Below, in pieces: positions 19,546-28,351 of a stretch of DNA of 64,000 bases. Origin of the DNA: Anaeromusa acidaminophila DSM 3853 (GTDB taxonomy: Bacteria > Bacillota > Negativicutes > Anaeromusales > Anaeromusaceae); NCBI RefSeq assembly GCF_000374545.1, contig NZ_KB894588.1:1-64000 (forward strand), in the 5' to 3' direction. The stretch's first letter is position 1; every line of letters starts with the position of its first letter. Below the pieces are notes generated by a model. The model ran no database searches. It was not told the origin of the DNA and worked only from the letters and a program-made list of their open reading frames with translations. The position numbers and the translations under genes are program-made.

Positions 19546-21036
19546 TTATGCCTCCTTTTGCCGCAGCCATTCCTGAATTATTTCCTTATCATCAAAATGA
19601 ATGGTCTTATCTTTTAAAATTTGATAATTTTCATGTCCCTTACCAGCCACTAGAATGATATCTCCCGACTGAGCCAACTCCAAAGCGCGCCCAATGCCTT
19701 CGCGGCGATCCACTATTTTTTCGTATTGCACCTCCGAGCGCAATTCCCTTAAAATCCCCACTTCAATTTCACTCAAAATAGCTTCCGGCTCTTCAGAACG
19801 AGGATTATCAGAAGTAGCGATAACCACATCGCTATACTTGGCAGCCAACGCTCCCATCAAAGGACGCTTCGTGCGATCGCGGTCACCGCCGCAGCCAAAT
19901 ACGGTCAACACTCGGGCAGGCTTCATCTCTCTGGCTGTACGTAGAATGTTTTCCAAACCGTCCGGGGTATGAGCATAATCAACAATAACAGCAAATTCCT
20001 TACCGCCATCTACTCGTTCAAAACGCCCTGGCACGCCAGCAAAGGATGTCAATGCTTCTTGTATTACCGTCCAAGCCACGCCTTCACTTAAGGCCGCCCC
20101 AATGGCGCCTAATGCATTGTAAACATTAAAGCGTCCTGTAAGAAGCAATTTGACTGGCTGTTCCTCGCCTTTTCGCCGCAACATAAAACGCGCGCCTTCT
20201 GGCGTCACTTGAACCTCTTTAGCCAACAAATCCGCTTCTTTATTCTCGATTCCATACGTAAGTATGTCACAGTTTGCCGCTTGCCTCATAACATCCGCTG
20301 CTGCATCATCCGCATTAATCACCGCATGTTTCCCTGTTTTGCTTATTCCTTGTGAAACAAGAGAGAACAAACGCGCTTTGGCTGCTGCGTATTCATCAAA
20401 AGTTTTATGAAAATCCAAATGATCCTGCGTCATATTCGTAAACATCGCCGTATCAAATTCACAGCCGGCAACACGGTTCAAGGCCAAAGCATGCGAAGAT
20501 ACTTCCATTACGACATAATCCATCCCGGCTTCCGCCATGCGCCACAACAATTCCTGAAGTTCAATTACATCAGGCGTCGTATTCTTAGCAGGAACCTTTT
20601 CATCGCCTATGAGCGACTGAATGGTCCCAATCAGTCCTACTCGATAGCCTGCCGCCTCCAAAATAGCTTTTAATAAATAGGTCGTAGTAGTTTTGCCGTT
20701 TGTGCCGGTGACCCCTAGCAAGCGCAGTTTTTCTGTCGGTCTGTCATAAAAAAAAGGAACAATGCGTCCCATAGCTTCACGTACATCTGGAACTACAACC
20801 ACAGCCGCCCCAGCAACTGTTAGAGGCCGATCCGCTAACAAAGCCACCGCTCCCGCCGCCACTGCTTTTTCAGCAAAATCATGCCCGTCTACTTTACTAC
20901 CAGGCAAACAAACAAACAGGCTTCCCTTTTTTACCTGCCTGGAGTCCTGGGTAATGCTCGTAATTACAGCCCCGCCATTTCCTTGACATTGGGCTTCCGG
21001 CAATAACGCTATAAGTTCTGACAGCATCTTTCGCAT
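19546..21036 (-). CDS. murE: UDP-MurNAc-tripeptide synthetase (meso-diaminopimelate adding)
   Basis: Adds the third stem-peptide residue. The 496-residue ligase has TSITQDSRQVKKGSLFVCL near 25, the P-loop VTGTNGKTTTTYLLKA near 105, and TSDNPRSEEPEAIL near 400. DNPR is the motif linked to meso-diaminopimelate specificity, so the wall should be of the DAP type. ATG at 21036 was chosen (AGGAG eight bases upstream) over 21060. The gene before it is ftsL; a penicillin-binding protein gene (ftsI/spoVD), usual in this gap, is missing. Confidence 0.95.
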   Translation of the reverse strand: MRKMLSELIALLPEAQCQGNGGAVITSITQDSRQVKKGSLFVCLPGSKVDGHDFAEKAVAAGAVALLADRPLTVAGAAVVVVPDVREAMGRIVPFFYDRPTEKLRLLGVTGTNGKTTTTYLLKAILEAAGYRVGLIGTIQSLIGDEKVPAKNTTPDVIELQELLWRMAEAGMDYVVMEVSSHALALNRVAGCEFDTAMFTNMTQDHLDFHKTFDEYAAAKARLFSLVSQGISKTGKHAVINADDAAADVMRQAANCDILTYGIENKEADLLAKEVQVTPEGARFMLRRKGEEQPVKLLLTGRFNVYNALGAIGAALSEGVAWTVIQEALTSFAGVPGRFERVDGGKEFAVIVDYAHTPDGLENILRTAREMKPARVLTVFGCGGDRDRTKRPLMGALAAKYSDVVIATSDNPRSEEPEAILSEIEVGILRELRSEVQYEKIVDRREGIGRALELAQSGDIILVAGKGHENYQILKDKTIHFDDKEIIQEWLRQKEA

Positions 21037-21126
21037 CAGTACATCTCCTCTGTTCTGCATTTACTTGCTATTAATTGTAACGATTACTATAAAAAAAGTC
21101 CAATCACGAAAGTATGACAAAATACG

Positions 21127-21152
21127 AAAAAGCAACCGTACTGGCTGCTTTT
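21127..21152 (-). terminator. Hairpin between ftsL and murE
   Basis: AAAAGCAGCC/GGTTGCTTTT stem (one G-U pair) with TTTTCGTATTTT on the minus strand. It would end the mraZ-rsmH-ftsL transcript, so murE needs a promoter or read-through. It sits where ftsI is normally found. Confidence 0.65.
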
Positions 21153-21182
21153 CATAACTCTATTAATAAAACATATAATACC

Positions 21183-21638
21183 TTAACGATTAGTGCCTGC
21201 TTGCGCTGTAGCACCTTTTAAGTTGGCTTTTACACGATCCCAAAGATTATCCTGTGTTTCCACCGAGGCATAATTAGGAGCCGTCTGCGGAGAAATACAA
21301 TACAAGTTTTGCGGAGTCACCATCCCCAACTCACGCGTGGCAACAGCCTGAATACGCTGCGGCGCTTTAAGTTGAGCAATTTCCAACTGCAATTGCTCAT
21401 TCTCTTTTTCCAATGCCATAATTTGAGATTTCGTCTTTACAACCGAATAGCCAGTCGTTACAACGAACTCACTGCAAACTGCACCAACAATAGCCAACAA
21501 TGCTATACCGCAAACAAGCAAGCCCACTCTCGCCCTCAAGCGAACATCGCATTGCGGCTGCTTACGAGAGATTTTTGCAGGTGTATGTTGCTGTTCTTCT
21601 ACAGGATATTTCCACTCCTGTCTTTGTTGAGCCAACAT
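21183..21638 (-). CDS. ftsL: FtsL-like septum protein
   Basis: A 151-residue bitopic protein: basic cytoplasmic N-terminus to ~35, one membrane helix (~37-62), then a leucine-zipper-like coiled coil (KSQIMALEKENEQLQLEIAQLK at ~71-92) and a segment APQRIQAVATRELGMVTPQNLYCI typical of FtsL/DivIC ends. Position after rsmH supports FtsL. The N-terminal tail and the ~30-residue extension after the FtsL motif are longer than in many homologues. ATG at 21638 is preceded by AAGGAGGGA. Confidence 0.85.
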   Translation of the reverse strand: MLAQQRQEWKYPVEEQQHTPAKISRKQPQCDVRLRARVGLLVCGIALLAIVGAVCSEFVVTTGYSVVKTKSQIMALEKENEQLQLEIAQLKAPQRIQAVATRELGMVTPQNLYCISPQTAPNYASVETQDNLWDRVKANLKGATAQAGTNR

Positions 21639-21660
21639 GCAAGTCCCTCCTTGGATCTAA

Positions 21661-22602
21661 TTACCTGCCAAGTTTTTCAGCGATACGTAATTTGGCGCTT
21701 CTCGCCCGGGGATTGTTCTCTAACTCTTGGCTGGAAGGCGTAATCGCCTTTCCTACCAACCGCACTTGCGGCTGCTGCCCGCACATGCAGACAGGGAACT
21801 TAGGCGGACAAATACATCCCTTCGCAGCTGCAGCCAACGCTTGTTTCGCTGCACGGTCTTCTAATGAATGAAAAGTAATAATAGCCAATCTCCCGCCTGG
21901 GAGTAAGTGTTCAATGGCTGTACGAAACGCACCTTGCAAAATTTCCAATTCGTGGTTCACTTCAATCCGAATCGCCTGGAAGGTGCGTTTGGCCGGGTGC
22001 GGCCCATCTCGCCGAGCGGCAGCTGGAATCGCTCGTTTGATAATATCCACTAATTGGCCAGTCGTCTCGATAGGAGCTGTCTGCCGAGCACTTGCAACAA
22101 AGGATGCAATGCGCTTAGCCCAACGCTCTTCCCCGAATTCTTTAATGATGTGCGCCAATTTCTCTTCTTCGTATATATTGACCACATCGTAAGCACTAAG
22201 CGCCTGCTGCGGATTCATCCGCATGTCAAGAGGAGCATCCTGCTGATACGAAAACCCACGTTCTGCAACATCCAATTGATGAGAGGAAACACCAAGGTCA
22301 AAAACGATGCCGTTGACCTTTTCCACACCCAATTCCTGCAAAACATCGTCAAGACGAGAAAAATTACTATGAACTAAATCCACTTGGCACGCCACGCCGT
22401 GCAATCTTTCTTTGCCAGCCGCCAACGCCGCAGGATCCTGATCAATACCTATTAAACGACCTTGTGCGCTCAATTGGTCCGCTAACCATTTTGCATGGCC
22501 AGCTCCGCCCAAAGTACAATCCACATAAATCCCCGCAGGATCCTTTAATACCGCCTGCACGGTTTTTTCCATCAGTACGCTGACATGGTGAAACTCTTGC
22601 AA
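21661..22602 (-). CDS. rsmH: 16S rRNA (cytosine-1402-N4) methyltransferase
   Basis: SAM-dependent methylation of C1402 in the ribosomal P site. The 313-residue product has HVSVLMEKTV, the SAM loop VDCTLGGAGHA near 27, FDLGVSSHQLD near 101, RDGPHPAKRTFQAIRI near 199, and IITFHSLEDR near 242. The TTG at 22602 is preferred: GAGGAGG lies six bases upstream and the N-terminus then matches homologues. ATG at 22620 overlapping the mraZ stop is the alternative. Confidence 0.94.
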   Translation of the reverse strand: MQEFHHVSVLMEKTVQAVLKDPAGIYVDCTLGGAGHAKWLADQLSAQGRLIGIDQDPAALAAGKERLHGVACQVDLVHSNFSRLDDVLQELGVEKVNGIVFDLGVSSHQLDVAERGFSYQQDAPLDMRMNPQQALSAYDVVNIYEEEKLAHIIKEFGEERWAKRIASFVASARQTAPIETTGQLVDIIKRAIPAAARRDGPHPAKRTFQAIRIEVNHELEILQGAFRTAIEHLLPGGRLAIITFHSLEDRAAKQALAAAAKGCICPPKFPVCMCGQQPQVRLVGKAITPSSQELENNPRARSAKLRIAEKLGR

Positions 22603-22619
22603 AACAAACCTCCTCGTCA

Positions 22620-23060
22620 TCAAATCCCCAGATCCACTAACTCCTGGGTCAAATCCGACACGCTCGGAGCCAGCGCTTCATTATAAGCAGACCAAGCGCT
22701 TTGACTCCAAATTTCGATACGATTTGATACTCCGATGACGACAACATCTTTTTCTAACCGTGCATGTTCACGCAGCACGGGCGGAAGTAATATTCTTCCT
22801 TGTTTATCATACCCTATTTCTGCTGCTCCTGCAAAGAAAAATCGTGCAAAAGCTCGGGCTTCTGGCTTAGCAAGCGGCAATTTTTTCAATTTTTCCTCTA
22901 AAATACTCCATTCCGATACGGAGTAACCAAACAAGCAAGCATCAAGCCCTTTGGTAAAGATAACACTTTCTCCTAGCTCTTCGCGAAATTTAGCAGGCAA
23001 AATCAGGCGACCTTTGGCGTCTAAAGTATGTTGATACTCTCCCAAAAGCACCTTTATCAC
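22620..23060 (-). CDS. mraZ: MraZ transcriptional regulator
   Basis: AbrB-fold DNA-binding protein, first gene of the division/wall cluster and autoregulator in several bacteria. The 146-residue product contains two MraZ repeats: GEYQHTLDAKGRLILPAKFRE at ~7-27 (in two parts) and the second DKQGRILLPPVLREHA near 85; the DxKGR/DxxGR motifs are the DNA-contact elements. GTG at 23060 follows GGAGGG by six bases. Its operator-like repeats overlap this start. Confidence 0.95.
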   Translation of the reverse strand: MIKVLLGEYQHTLDAKGRLILPAKFREELGESVIFTKGLDACLFGYSVSEWSILEEKLKKLPLAKPEARAFARFFFAGAAEIGYDKQGRILLPPVLREHARLEKDVVVIGVSNRIEIWSQSAWSAYNEALAPSVSDLTQELVDLGI

Positions 23061-23083
23061 CCACTTCCCTCCACTTTAACCCA
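23059..23083 (-). promoter_or_regulatory. Candidate MraZ operator: three TGGGN-like repeats
   Basis: Read on the minus strand: TGGGT, five bases, TGGAG, five bases, TGGGT. The ten-base periodicity matches the triple TGGGN boxes described for MraZ elsewhere. The last repeat overlaps the mraZ GTG start, so binding could also hinder transcription elongation or expose a dual-use ribosome site. Confidence 0.65.
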
Positions 23084-23349
23084 CATTTATGCATATTCGG
23101 ATTCATTAGGAAAAATCCTGCTAAAACTTCCATGTTTTTTACATTTTTTATGAAAAAAGAGCAAACGCCCTAGACATCAAGACTTTTGACCTATTTTTAG
23201 TCTTTTTGCAAAATTAGCGCATTTTTTTCGCCTTTCCTTGTATTGCAACAGAAAAAAATCGCTTTCAAGGTGTGATCTTAGCAGATCGATGATATAATAT
23301 AAATCATAGAATCAGTTCTACAAGAACAGAGAGTACTAGGAGGAACATT
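23084..23349. other. Divergent intergenic region, mraZ / DUF1858 gene
   Basis: 266 A/T-rich bases with no open frame. A plus-strand TATAAT at about 23293-23298 could serve the DUF1858 gene, with no good -35. A mraZ promoter was not identified with confidence. A small GTTCTacaAGAAC inverted repeat lies just before the DUF1858 ribosome site. Confidence 0.4.
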
Positions 23350-23550
23350 ATGAACACCATCACAAAAGACATGAGCATCATCGAAGTAGTCCAACAACAT
23401 CCTGAAACTGTGGACGTATTCCGCAATTTCGGCATGGGCTGCCTAGGCTGCGCCGCCGCTCGCTTTGAAAACATTGAACAAGGCGCCAGCGCTCATGGCA
23501 TTGACATTGAAGCGCTAATCTCCTCGTTAAACCAAGCGATTGCCCAATAA
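23350..23550 (+). CDS. DUF1858-domain protein
   Basis: A 66-residue protein that is essentially one DUF1858 domain: MSIIEVVQQHPETVDVFRNFGMGCLGC. DUF1858 proteins are common in anaerobes and often accompany or are fused to hybrid-cluster or redox proteins; the conserved C-x2-C (CLGC) suggests thiol or metal chemistry. Function is unknown. ATG follows AGGAGG. The neighbour, convergent across a shared palindrome, is a thioredoxin with an unusual active site. Confidence 0.85.
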   Translation: MNTITKDMSIIEVVQQHPETVDVFRNFGMGCLGCAAARFENIEQGASAHGIDIEALISSLNQAIAQ

Positions 23551-23609
23551 AATAAGGCATACGAAAAGGCCGCCTTTTGGCGGCCTTTTCGTATGCCTTA
23601 TTTTATTGG
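23544..23609. terminator. Bidirectional terminator, 31-base perfect palindrome arms
   Basis: Two perfectly complementary 31-base arms (23544-23574 and 23579-23609) enclose a TTTT loop. The left arm includes the TAA stop of the DUF1858 gene; the right arm ends six bases before the trx stop. Each strand has a T-rich 3' side, so it should serve both convergent genes. Confidence 0.9.
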
Positions 23610-23615
23610 CTTATT

Positions 23616-23939
23616 TTAAAGCAGGGGTTCGATCTTTCCTAAAATGGAAGCCTTCGGCAAAAAACCGACGATTTTTTCCGCTGCCTCTCCATCCTTAACC
23701 AGCATCATCGTTGGCAGACCTTTAATGTCATAGCGTTGAGCCAGCGAGCGATTTTCATCGACGTTGATTTTTACGATTTTCAGTTTATCCGCCAGTTCCG
23801 ACGATATCTCTTCTAAAACAGGAGTCAGCTTGTTGCAATAGCTGCACCAGGGCGCCCAAAAATCAACCAACACCGGTTGCTTCGCATCCAACACTTCCTC
23901 CTGGTACATTGCATCATTTACTTCTTTCAAAGTAGCCAT
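23616..23939 (-). CDS. trx: Thioredoxin with CSYC active site
   Basis: A 107-residue single-domain thioredoxin. FWAPWCSYC places the redox pair at C32 and C35, with the cis-proline in IKGLPTMM near 75. Canonical thioredoxin has CGPC; the Ser-Tyr pair here would alter redox potential and partner choice. It follows a CoA-binding protein gene with its ribosome site inside that gene's end (stop TAA directly before ATG). A dedicated partner reductase is not visible nearby. Confidence 0.93.
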   Translation of the reverse strand: MATLKEVNDAMYQEEVLDAKQPVLVDFWAPWCSYCNKLTPVLEEISSELADKLKIVKINVDENRSLAQRYDIKGLPTMMLVKDGEAAEKIVGFLPKASILGKIEPLL

Positions 23940-24338
23940 TTATACTCCTCCTTTGTGCCTTAATTCGATCATGATACACGCGTCATAGACCACCTGCAAT
24001 CCTAGTTCTTTGGCCTTTTCCACCACTTCCGCCGTATCAGCTCCCGGTTGCAGCCAGACTTTGGAGATATTCAGGCGCTGGCATTCCTCTAAAATTCCCA
24101 AAGCAACCTTCGGAGGTACTACGACATTTACCGCTTCAACCGGTTCCGGCAAATCCGCCAAAGAAGCGTAGCAAGGCTGGCCTTCAATTTCTTGCAAGCC
24201 CGGGTTGACAGGCAGGACATGCAAGCCATTGTTCCGCATCACTTGAAAAATTTTATAGCCAAATTTCCCTTTGTTGGAGGTCGCTCCTACTAACGCCCAA
24301 TTTTTACATTGCAGCAAAGCTGCTATTGTTTCTTTCAT
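23940..24338 (-). CDS. CoA-binding (YccU-like) protein
   Basis: A 132-residue single Rossmann CoA-binding domain like that of succinyl-CoA synthetase alpha: LVGATSNKGKFGYKIFQVM at ~17-35, LPVNPG near 42, and VWLQPGADTAEVV near 94. Such stand-alone proteins bind CoA or related nucleotides; their physiological role is unclear. ATG at 24338 with GGAGGGA upstream. The downstream thioredoxin is translationally linked, which hints at CoA/thiol redox metabolism, by inference only. Confidence 0.88.
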   Translation of the reverse strand: MKETIAALLQCKNWALVGATSNKGKFGYKIFQVMRNNGLHVLPVNPGLQEIEGQPCYASLADLPEPVEAVNVVVPPKVALGILEECQRLNISKVWLQPGADTAEVVEKAKELGLQVVYDACIMIELRHKGGV

Positions 24339-24394
24339 GCCAGTCCCTCCTTTAGGAAATATATTCTTTCTAGAATGCCAAACTCCTGCCTTAG

Positions 24395-24988
24395 TCAGCG
24401 CTTACCTGAACGAATCTTTGATTCTTCGCCTCTCAGCAAGCGTTGAATATTGGGTCGATGACGCACGATAACAAAGGCGGCCGCCAACACTCCAAATGCT
24501 AAAACAGCCGGTTCTTCTCCGAAAAACCACATGCATACAGGAACCAATGCCGCCGCCACAATAGAAGCCAGCGATACATAGCGGGTCAGCCAAACAATCA
24601 GCGCCCAAACCGCAAAAACAAGCAACGTCACCTTAGGTACCAAAAAAGCAATAACCCCTAAACCGGTCGCCACACCGCGGCCGCCTTTAAATCCTAGAAA
24701 AACGGACCAATTATGTCCCGCAATAGCTGCAATGCCAGCCGCTACCAACCAAAGAGGAGGCGCCGCCATTTGGCTAGCCAGCCAGACGCCAAAAACCCCC
24801 TTGGCGGCGTCTGTCAAAAACACCCAGAAAGCAGGCCACGGCCCCAGCACCCGAAACGCATTGGTTGCACCAATATTACAGCTGCCTAATTGGCGCAGAT
24901 CTGTATGCCAAAAAGTTTTCCCCAATAATAAACCGTTGGGAACGGACCCCACCAGATAGCTCACAGCGACAATCCAAAGAAACTCCAC
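24395..24988 (-). CDS. plsY: Acyl-phosphate glycerol-3-phosphate acyltransferase PlsY
   Basis: Membrane acyltransferase making lysophosphatidate from acyl phosphate and glycerol-3-phosphate. The 197-residue protein has five hydrophobic segments and the three PlsY loops: SVPNGLLLGK, GSCNIGATNAFRVLG near 36, and FKGGRGVATGLG near 99, plus the RHRPNIQRLLRGEE tail. It follows der at 15 bases and shares its direction. Confidence 0.96.
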   Translation of the reverse strand: MEFLWIVAVSYLVGSVPNGLLLGKTFWHTDLRQLGSCNIGATNAFRVLGPWPAFWVFLTDAAKGVFGVWLASQMAAPPLWLVAAGIAAIAGHNWSVFLGFKGGRGVATGLGVIAFLVPKVTLLVFAVWALIVWLTRYVSLASIVAAALVPVCMWFFGEEPAVLAFGVLAAAFVIVRHRPNIQRLLRGEESKIRSGKR

Positions 24989-25003
24989 AATGCAGCCTCC
25001 TTT

Positions 25004-26335
25004 TTAAGCATCTTCCTTTTCCTTGCGGTTACGCACTACCAATTTTAGCGGCGTACCTTCAAAGCCAAAGCTCTCACGCAAGCGATTTTCCAGAAAACGC
25101 AGATACGAGAAATGCATCAATTCCGCTTCGTTAACAAAAAAGACAAACGTCGGCGGCTGCACATCCGCCTGGGTAGCAAAATAGATACGGAGCCGCTTGC
25201 CATGTCCTGTGGGCGGCGGATTTATCGCTACTGCGTCTTCAACCACTTGATTCAACACGCTGGTCTTCACACGCATATTGTGCTGTTCCGCCACATATTT
25301 AACAAGCTCTGTCACCCTCGGCACCCTCTGTTTGGTCAAAGCTGACAAATAAACGACCGGCGCATACTGCAAAAAGGCCAACTCGTTGCGAATGGCTTCC
25401 GTATAACGCAAAGAGGTTTTGCTGTCTTTTTCTACCAAATCCCATTTATTGACGACAATCACACAAGCGCGGCCTGCTTCGTGAGCATAACCTGCAATTT
25501 TCTTATCTTGTTCAGTTACGCCTTCCTCGGCATCAATCACCATTAGCACAACATCAGCTCGATCCACAGCTCGCAGGGAACGAACAACACTGTAACGCTC
25601 AACCGGCATTTCAATCTTTGCTTTACGACGCATACCCGCCGTATCAATCAACATATATTTTTGCCCGTCTTTAGTGAAATGCGTATCAATGGCATCGCGA
25701 GTTGTACCGGGAATATCACTGACAATAACCCGATCCTCACCAATCATGGCATTAACCAAAGATGATTTGCCAACATTCGGCCGACCAATTACCGCCACTT
25801 TGATTACATCTTCTTCAACCGCTTCCGTCTCTGCATCGGCGGGAAAAGAAGCAACTACCGCGTCTAGCAGATCGCCCAAGCCCATAGCATTGGCGGCGGA
25901 AATACCGATAGGATCGCCCAAACCCAAGTTGTAAAATTCATAAATAACCATTTCTTGATTGATATGATCCACCTTGTTCACGGCTAGCACAACTGGTTTC
26001 CTTGTGCCGCGCAACATGTGAGCTACTTCTTCATCAGCATTGGTCGCTCCTGTTTTGCCATCTACGACAAATACAATAACGTCCGCCTCTTCCATAGCCA
26101 GGCGGGCCTGGTGGCGCATTTGGCTCAAGATTTTATCTTCTGTCTCAATTTCAATCCCGCCAGTATCAATCATGGTGAATTCTTTTCCCAGCCACTCGCC
26201 GTCCATATAAATACGGTCCCGGGTTACCCCTGGCATGTCTTCCACAATGGATACTCTCTTCTTGCCTATCTTGTTAAACAAAGTAGATTTGCCAACATTC
26301 GGCCGGCCAACAATGGCCACTATCGGTTTGCTCAA
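25004..26335 (-). CDS. der: Double-domain ribosome-assembly GTPase Der (EngA)
   Basis: Needed for 50S maturation. The 443-residue protein has two tandem GTPase domains, each with GRPNVGKS (near residues 9 and 185) and DTAG/DTGG, NKVD and NKWD motifs, and a KH-like C-terminal domain ([18 protein letters not shown]). A TTG start at 26335 with AGAAGG seven bases upstream is preferred; an earlier start at 26416 would lie inside cobO and adds an unrelated extension. Confidence 0.96.
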   Translation of the reverse strand: MSKPIVAIVGRPNVGKSTLFNKIGKKRVSIVEDMPGVTRDRIYMDGEWLGKEFTMIDTGGIEIETEDKILSQMRHQARLAMEEADVIVFVVDGKTGATNADEEVAHMLRGTRKPVVLAVNKVDHINQEMVIYEFYNLGLGDPIGISAANAMGLGDLLDAVVASFPADAETEAVEEDVIKVAVIGRPNVGKSSLVNAMIGEDRVIVSDIPGTTRDAIDTHFTKDGQKYMLIDTAGMRRKAKIEMPVERYSVVRSLRAVDRADVVLMVIDAEEGVTEQDKKIAGYAHEAGRACVIVVNKWDLVEKDSKTSLRYTEAIRNELAFLQYAPVVYLSALTKQRVPRVTELVKYVAEQHNMRVKTSVLNQVVEDAVAINPPPTGHGKRLRIYFATQADVQPPTFVFFVNEAELMHFSYLRFLENRLRESFGFEGTPLKLVVRNRKEKEDA

Positions 26336-26375
26336 TGTCTCGCACCTTCTTTCCGCCGCAACCCTGCAGTCCGGC

Positions 26376-26912
26376 TCAATGGTCAATCCCTTCACGCATT
26401 TCAATGCCTTGCACAAAAGGATGACGCAGTTCCTTCATCTCCGTAATCAAGTCCGCCTCCGCCATTATTCCTGGCGTAGCGTAACGCCCGGTCATCACAA
26501 TCTCTGCGCGCGGCTGCGGCCGCTTCTTATGCTGCCACAACGCGGCGACAACTTCCGCTTCCGCCAGCAAACCGCATGCAACTGCGATATTAATTTCATC
26601 CAAAACAACCATCTCATAATCGCCTTTTTCAAAAAAAGACCTGGCTAATTCCCAGCCCTGCCGCGCTAATCGACGATCGATTTCCTCGGGTTGGTCCAAA
26701 TTGACAAAATCATTTCTCCCCACAGGAAACAAGTCGATCCCATCCAACTCTTGGAGCGCCTTTACCTCGCCATACTCTGGATCATCCTTCATGAATTGCA
26801 CAATCGCAATCCTCCAGCCTTTTCCCCAAGCCCTTAGCGCTAAGCCCAATGCCGCTGTCGTCTTCCCTTTGCCATCGCCGGTATACACCTGGATTAAGCC
26901 CAAGCGTTTCAA
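26376..26912 (-). CDS. cobO: Cob(I)alamin adenosyltransferase, CobA/CobO type
   Basis: Attaches the adenosyl group of ATP to cob(I)alamin or corrinoid precursors. The 178-residue protein has the P-loop [21 protein letters not shown] at ~10-30 (in parts), [10 protein letters not shown] near 40, [14 protein letters not shown] near 103, and [10 protein letters not shown] near 140. TTG at 26912 overlaps the preceding gene's stop. No other cobalamin synthesis genes are in the window; a B12-dependent metabolism is implied. Confidence 0.94.
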   Translation of the reverse strand: MKRLGLIQVYTGDGKGKTTAALGLALRAWGKGWRIAIVQFMKDDPEYGEVKALQELDGIDLFPVGRNDFVNLDQPEEIDRRLARQGWELARSFFEKGDYEMVVLDEINIAVACGLLAEAEVVAALWQHKKRPQPRAEIVMTGRYATPGIMAEADLITEMKELRHPFVQGIEMREGIDH

Positions 26913-28216
26913 AGGATTCGCCCCCTCAGCAAGCCAAACAGGTCTTCCGCCCCATGAGCAATGCGCACGTCGCAGCCAGCTTGTTCACTCACCTGCTCCA
27001 GCGTCATATCGTCAAGGAAGATGGCCTCTCCCTTGCGCAAAGCCACTCCCGGCAGAATCAAGCGCTGTGGGCGCGCTCCTTCCCGTTGCAACGCTTTTAT
27101 AATATCGCCGCCTGTCAAAAGGCCTGTCACGGTAATGGCTGGCCCGAAAAACTCATTGGCTACCTCTATCACTCGCACATGCTGCCACAAAGGACCTGCC
27201 AGCAACGGCTCCAGCACCTTGGACGCTGATGCTCCTGCTACAATCCAGATATCTTCTGCCGCAGGCTGAGTGTTTTGCACCTCCTGCAGTTGCCGTTCCC
27301 AGTCCGTTAAAAAATCGCGCACCATGCCTACGCCGTTTTCCAGTTGCGGAAACCCTTCATAAGCCTCTTCTGTCGGCCAAGAACGTTCCGCTGCCAGATA
27401 AAATTCATCTCCCAAAAAGACAAAACGCGTCTGAGCCTCTTTCAAGAAACGTTCTTGGCAAAGAGCGACCTCGTCAATAATCCGCCCCGCCTCTTCCGGC
27501 GTAAGGCCTCTCAGCTCCGCACAGCCCTGGCGATGCTGCGTCAGGCCCACCGGCACAATAGCCAGCGACTGCACAGCCGGACGCAACGCGTATAAATCAG
27601 CAATGGTTTTTTGCAGCACCTCGCCGTCGTTATGCCCAGGGCATAAAACTACCTGCGTATGCATTTCAATGCCTGCCTCTGCCAGCCGTTGCAACTGCGG
27701 CAGAATTTCCGCCGCTTTCGGCTGATTCAGCATAGCGGCACGCACGGCGCCGTCAGTAGCATGCACGGAAATATAAAGAGGAGATAAATGCAGGCGGAAA
27801 ATACGCTCCCAGTCCGCCTGGCGCACATTGGTCAGAGTAATAAAATTCCCATACAAAAAAGACATCCGATAATCATCGTCTTTTACATACAGGCTTTGCC
27901 GCATTCCCGACGGCATTTGGTCGACAAAGCAAAAAATGCAGCGATTGCCGCAACGACGAATGCCGTCAAAAACAGCTTCATCAAACTCAATTCCCAGTTC
28001 TTCATTATATTCTTTTTCAATCTCTACGACTTCATCGCCGTCTTCCGTCCGCACCGTCAGCACAACTTCTTCGTCGGCCACGGCAAAACTCCAATCGATA
28101 ACATCCTCCATCGCCTGGCCGTTCACCAAAAGAATTTCATGGCCTGGCTGTAGGCCAATTTCTTCGGCAATGCTGCCGGGCTGAATCGAGGAAATGATGG
28201 CCCTGCGCTGTCCCAA
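26909..28216 (-). CDS. PDZ-radical SAM protein (DUF512)
   Basis: A 435-residue protein: PDZ-like domain (~5-60, SIQPGSIAEEIGLQPGHEI), then a radical-SAM-like core whose cluster-binding cysteines are C89, C93 and C96 (CGNRCIFC), then DUF512 (VGLTQHRQGCAELRGLTPEEA; GGDIIKAL). The family is widespread in clostridia and Negativicutes and usually adjoins der; its reaction is not known. TTG at 28216 with GGAGAGG upstream. Co-directional with cobO-der-plsY. Confidence 0.9.
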   Translation of the reverse strand: MGQRRAIISSIQPGSIAEEIGLQPGHEILLVNGQAMEDVIDWSFAVADEEVVLTVRTEDGDEVVEIEKEYNEELGIEFDEAVFDGIRRCGNRCIFCFVDQMPSGMRQSLYVKDDDYRMSFLYGNFITLTNVRQADWERIFRLHLSPLYISVHATDGAVRAAMLNQPKAAEILPQLQRLAEAGIEMHTQVVLCPGHNDGEVLQKTIADLYALRPAVQSLAIVPVGLTQHRQGCAELRGLTPEEAGRIIDEVALCQERFLKEAQTRFVFLGDEFYLAAERSWPTEEAYEGFPQLENGVGMVRDFLTDWERQLQEVQNTQPAAEDIWIVAGASASKVLEPLLAGPLWQHVRVIEVANEFFGPAITVTGLLTGGDIIKALQREGARPQRLILPGVALRKGEAIFLDDMTLEQVSEQAGCDVRIAHGAEDLFGLLRGRIL

Positions 28217-28316
28217 AGCCTTTCACCTCTCCTTATTGTTGCGCTTTATCGTGCAACACATATTTATTAATAATACCGTGTTCCAAGCATCCTTTCAAGT
28301 GCCGAAAAGCCATTGA

Positions 28317-28348
28317 AAAGACCATGAACGCAACGCTTCATGGTCTTT
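28317..28348 (-). terminator. Terminator after the M20 amidohydrolase
   Basis: AAAGACCATGAA pairs perfectly with TTCATGGTCTTT around an eight-base loop; TCTTTTC follows on the minus strand. Confidence 0.8.
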
Positions 28349-28351
28349 ATC

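Noticed and set aside
26336-26416. N-terminal extension of Der
   Set aside because: It lies in cobO, adds unrelated sequence, and a TTG with a ribosome site gives the normal Der start.
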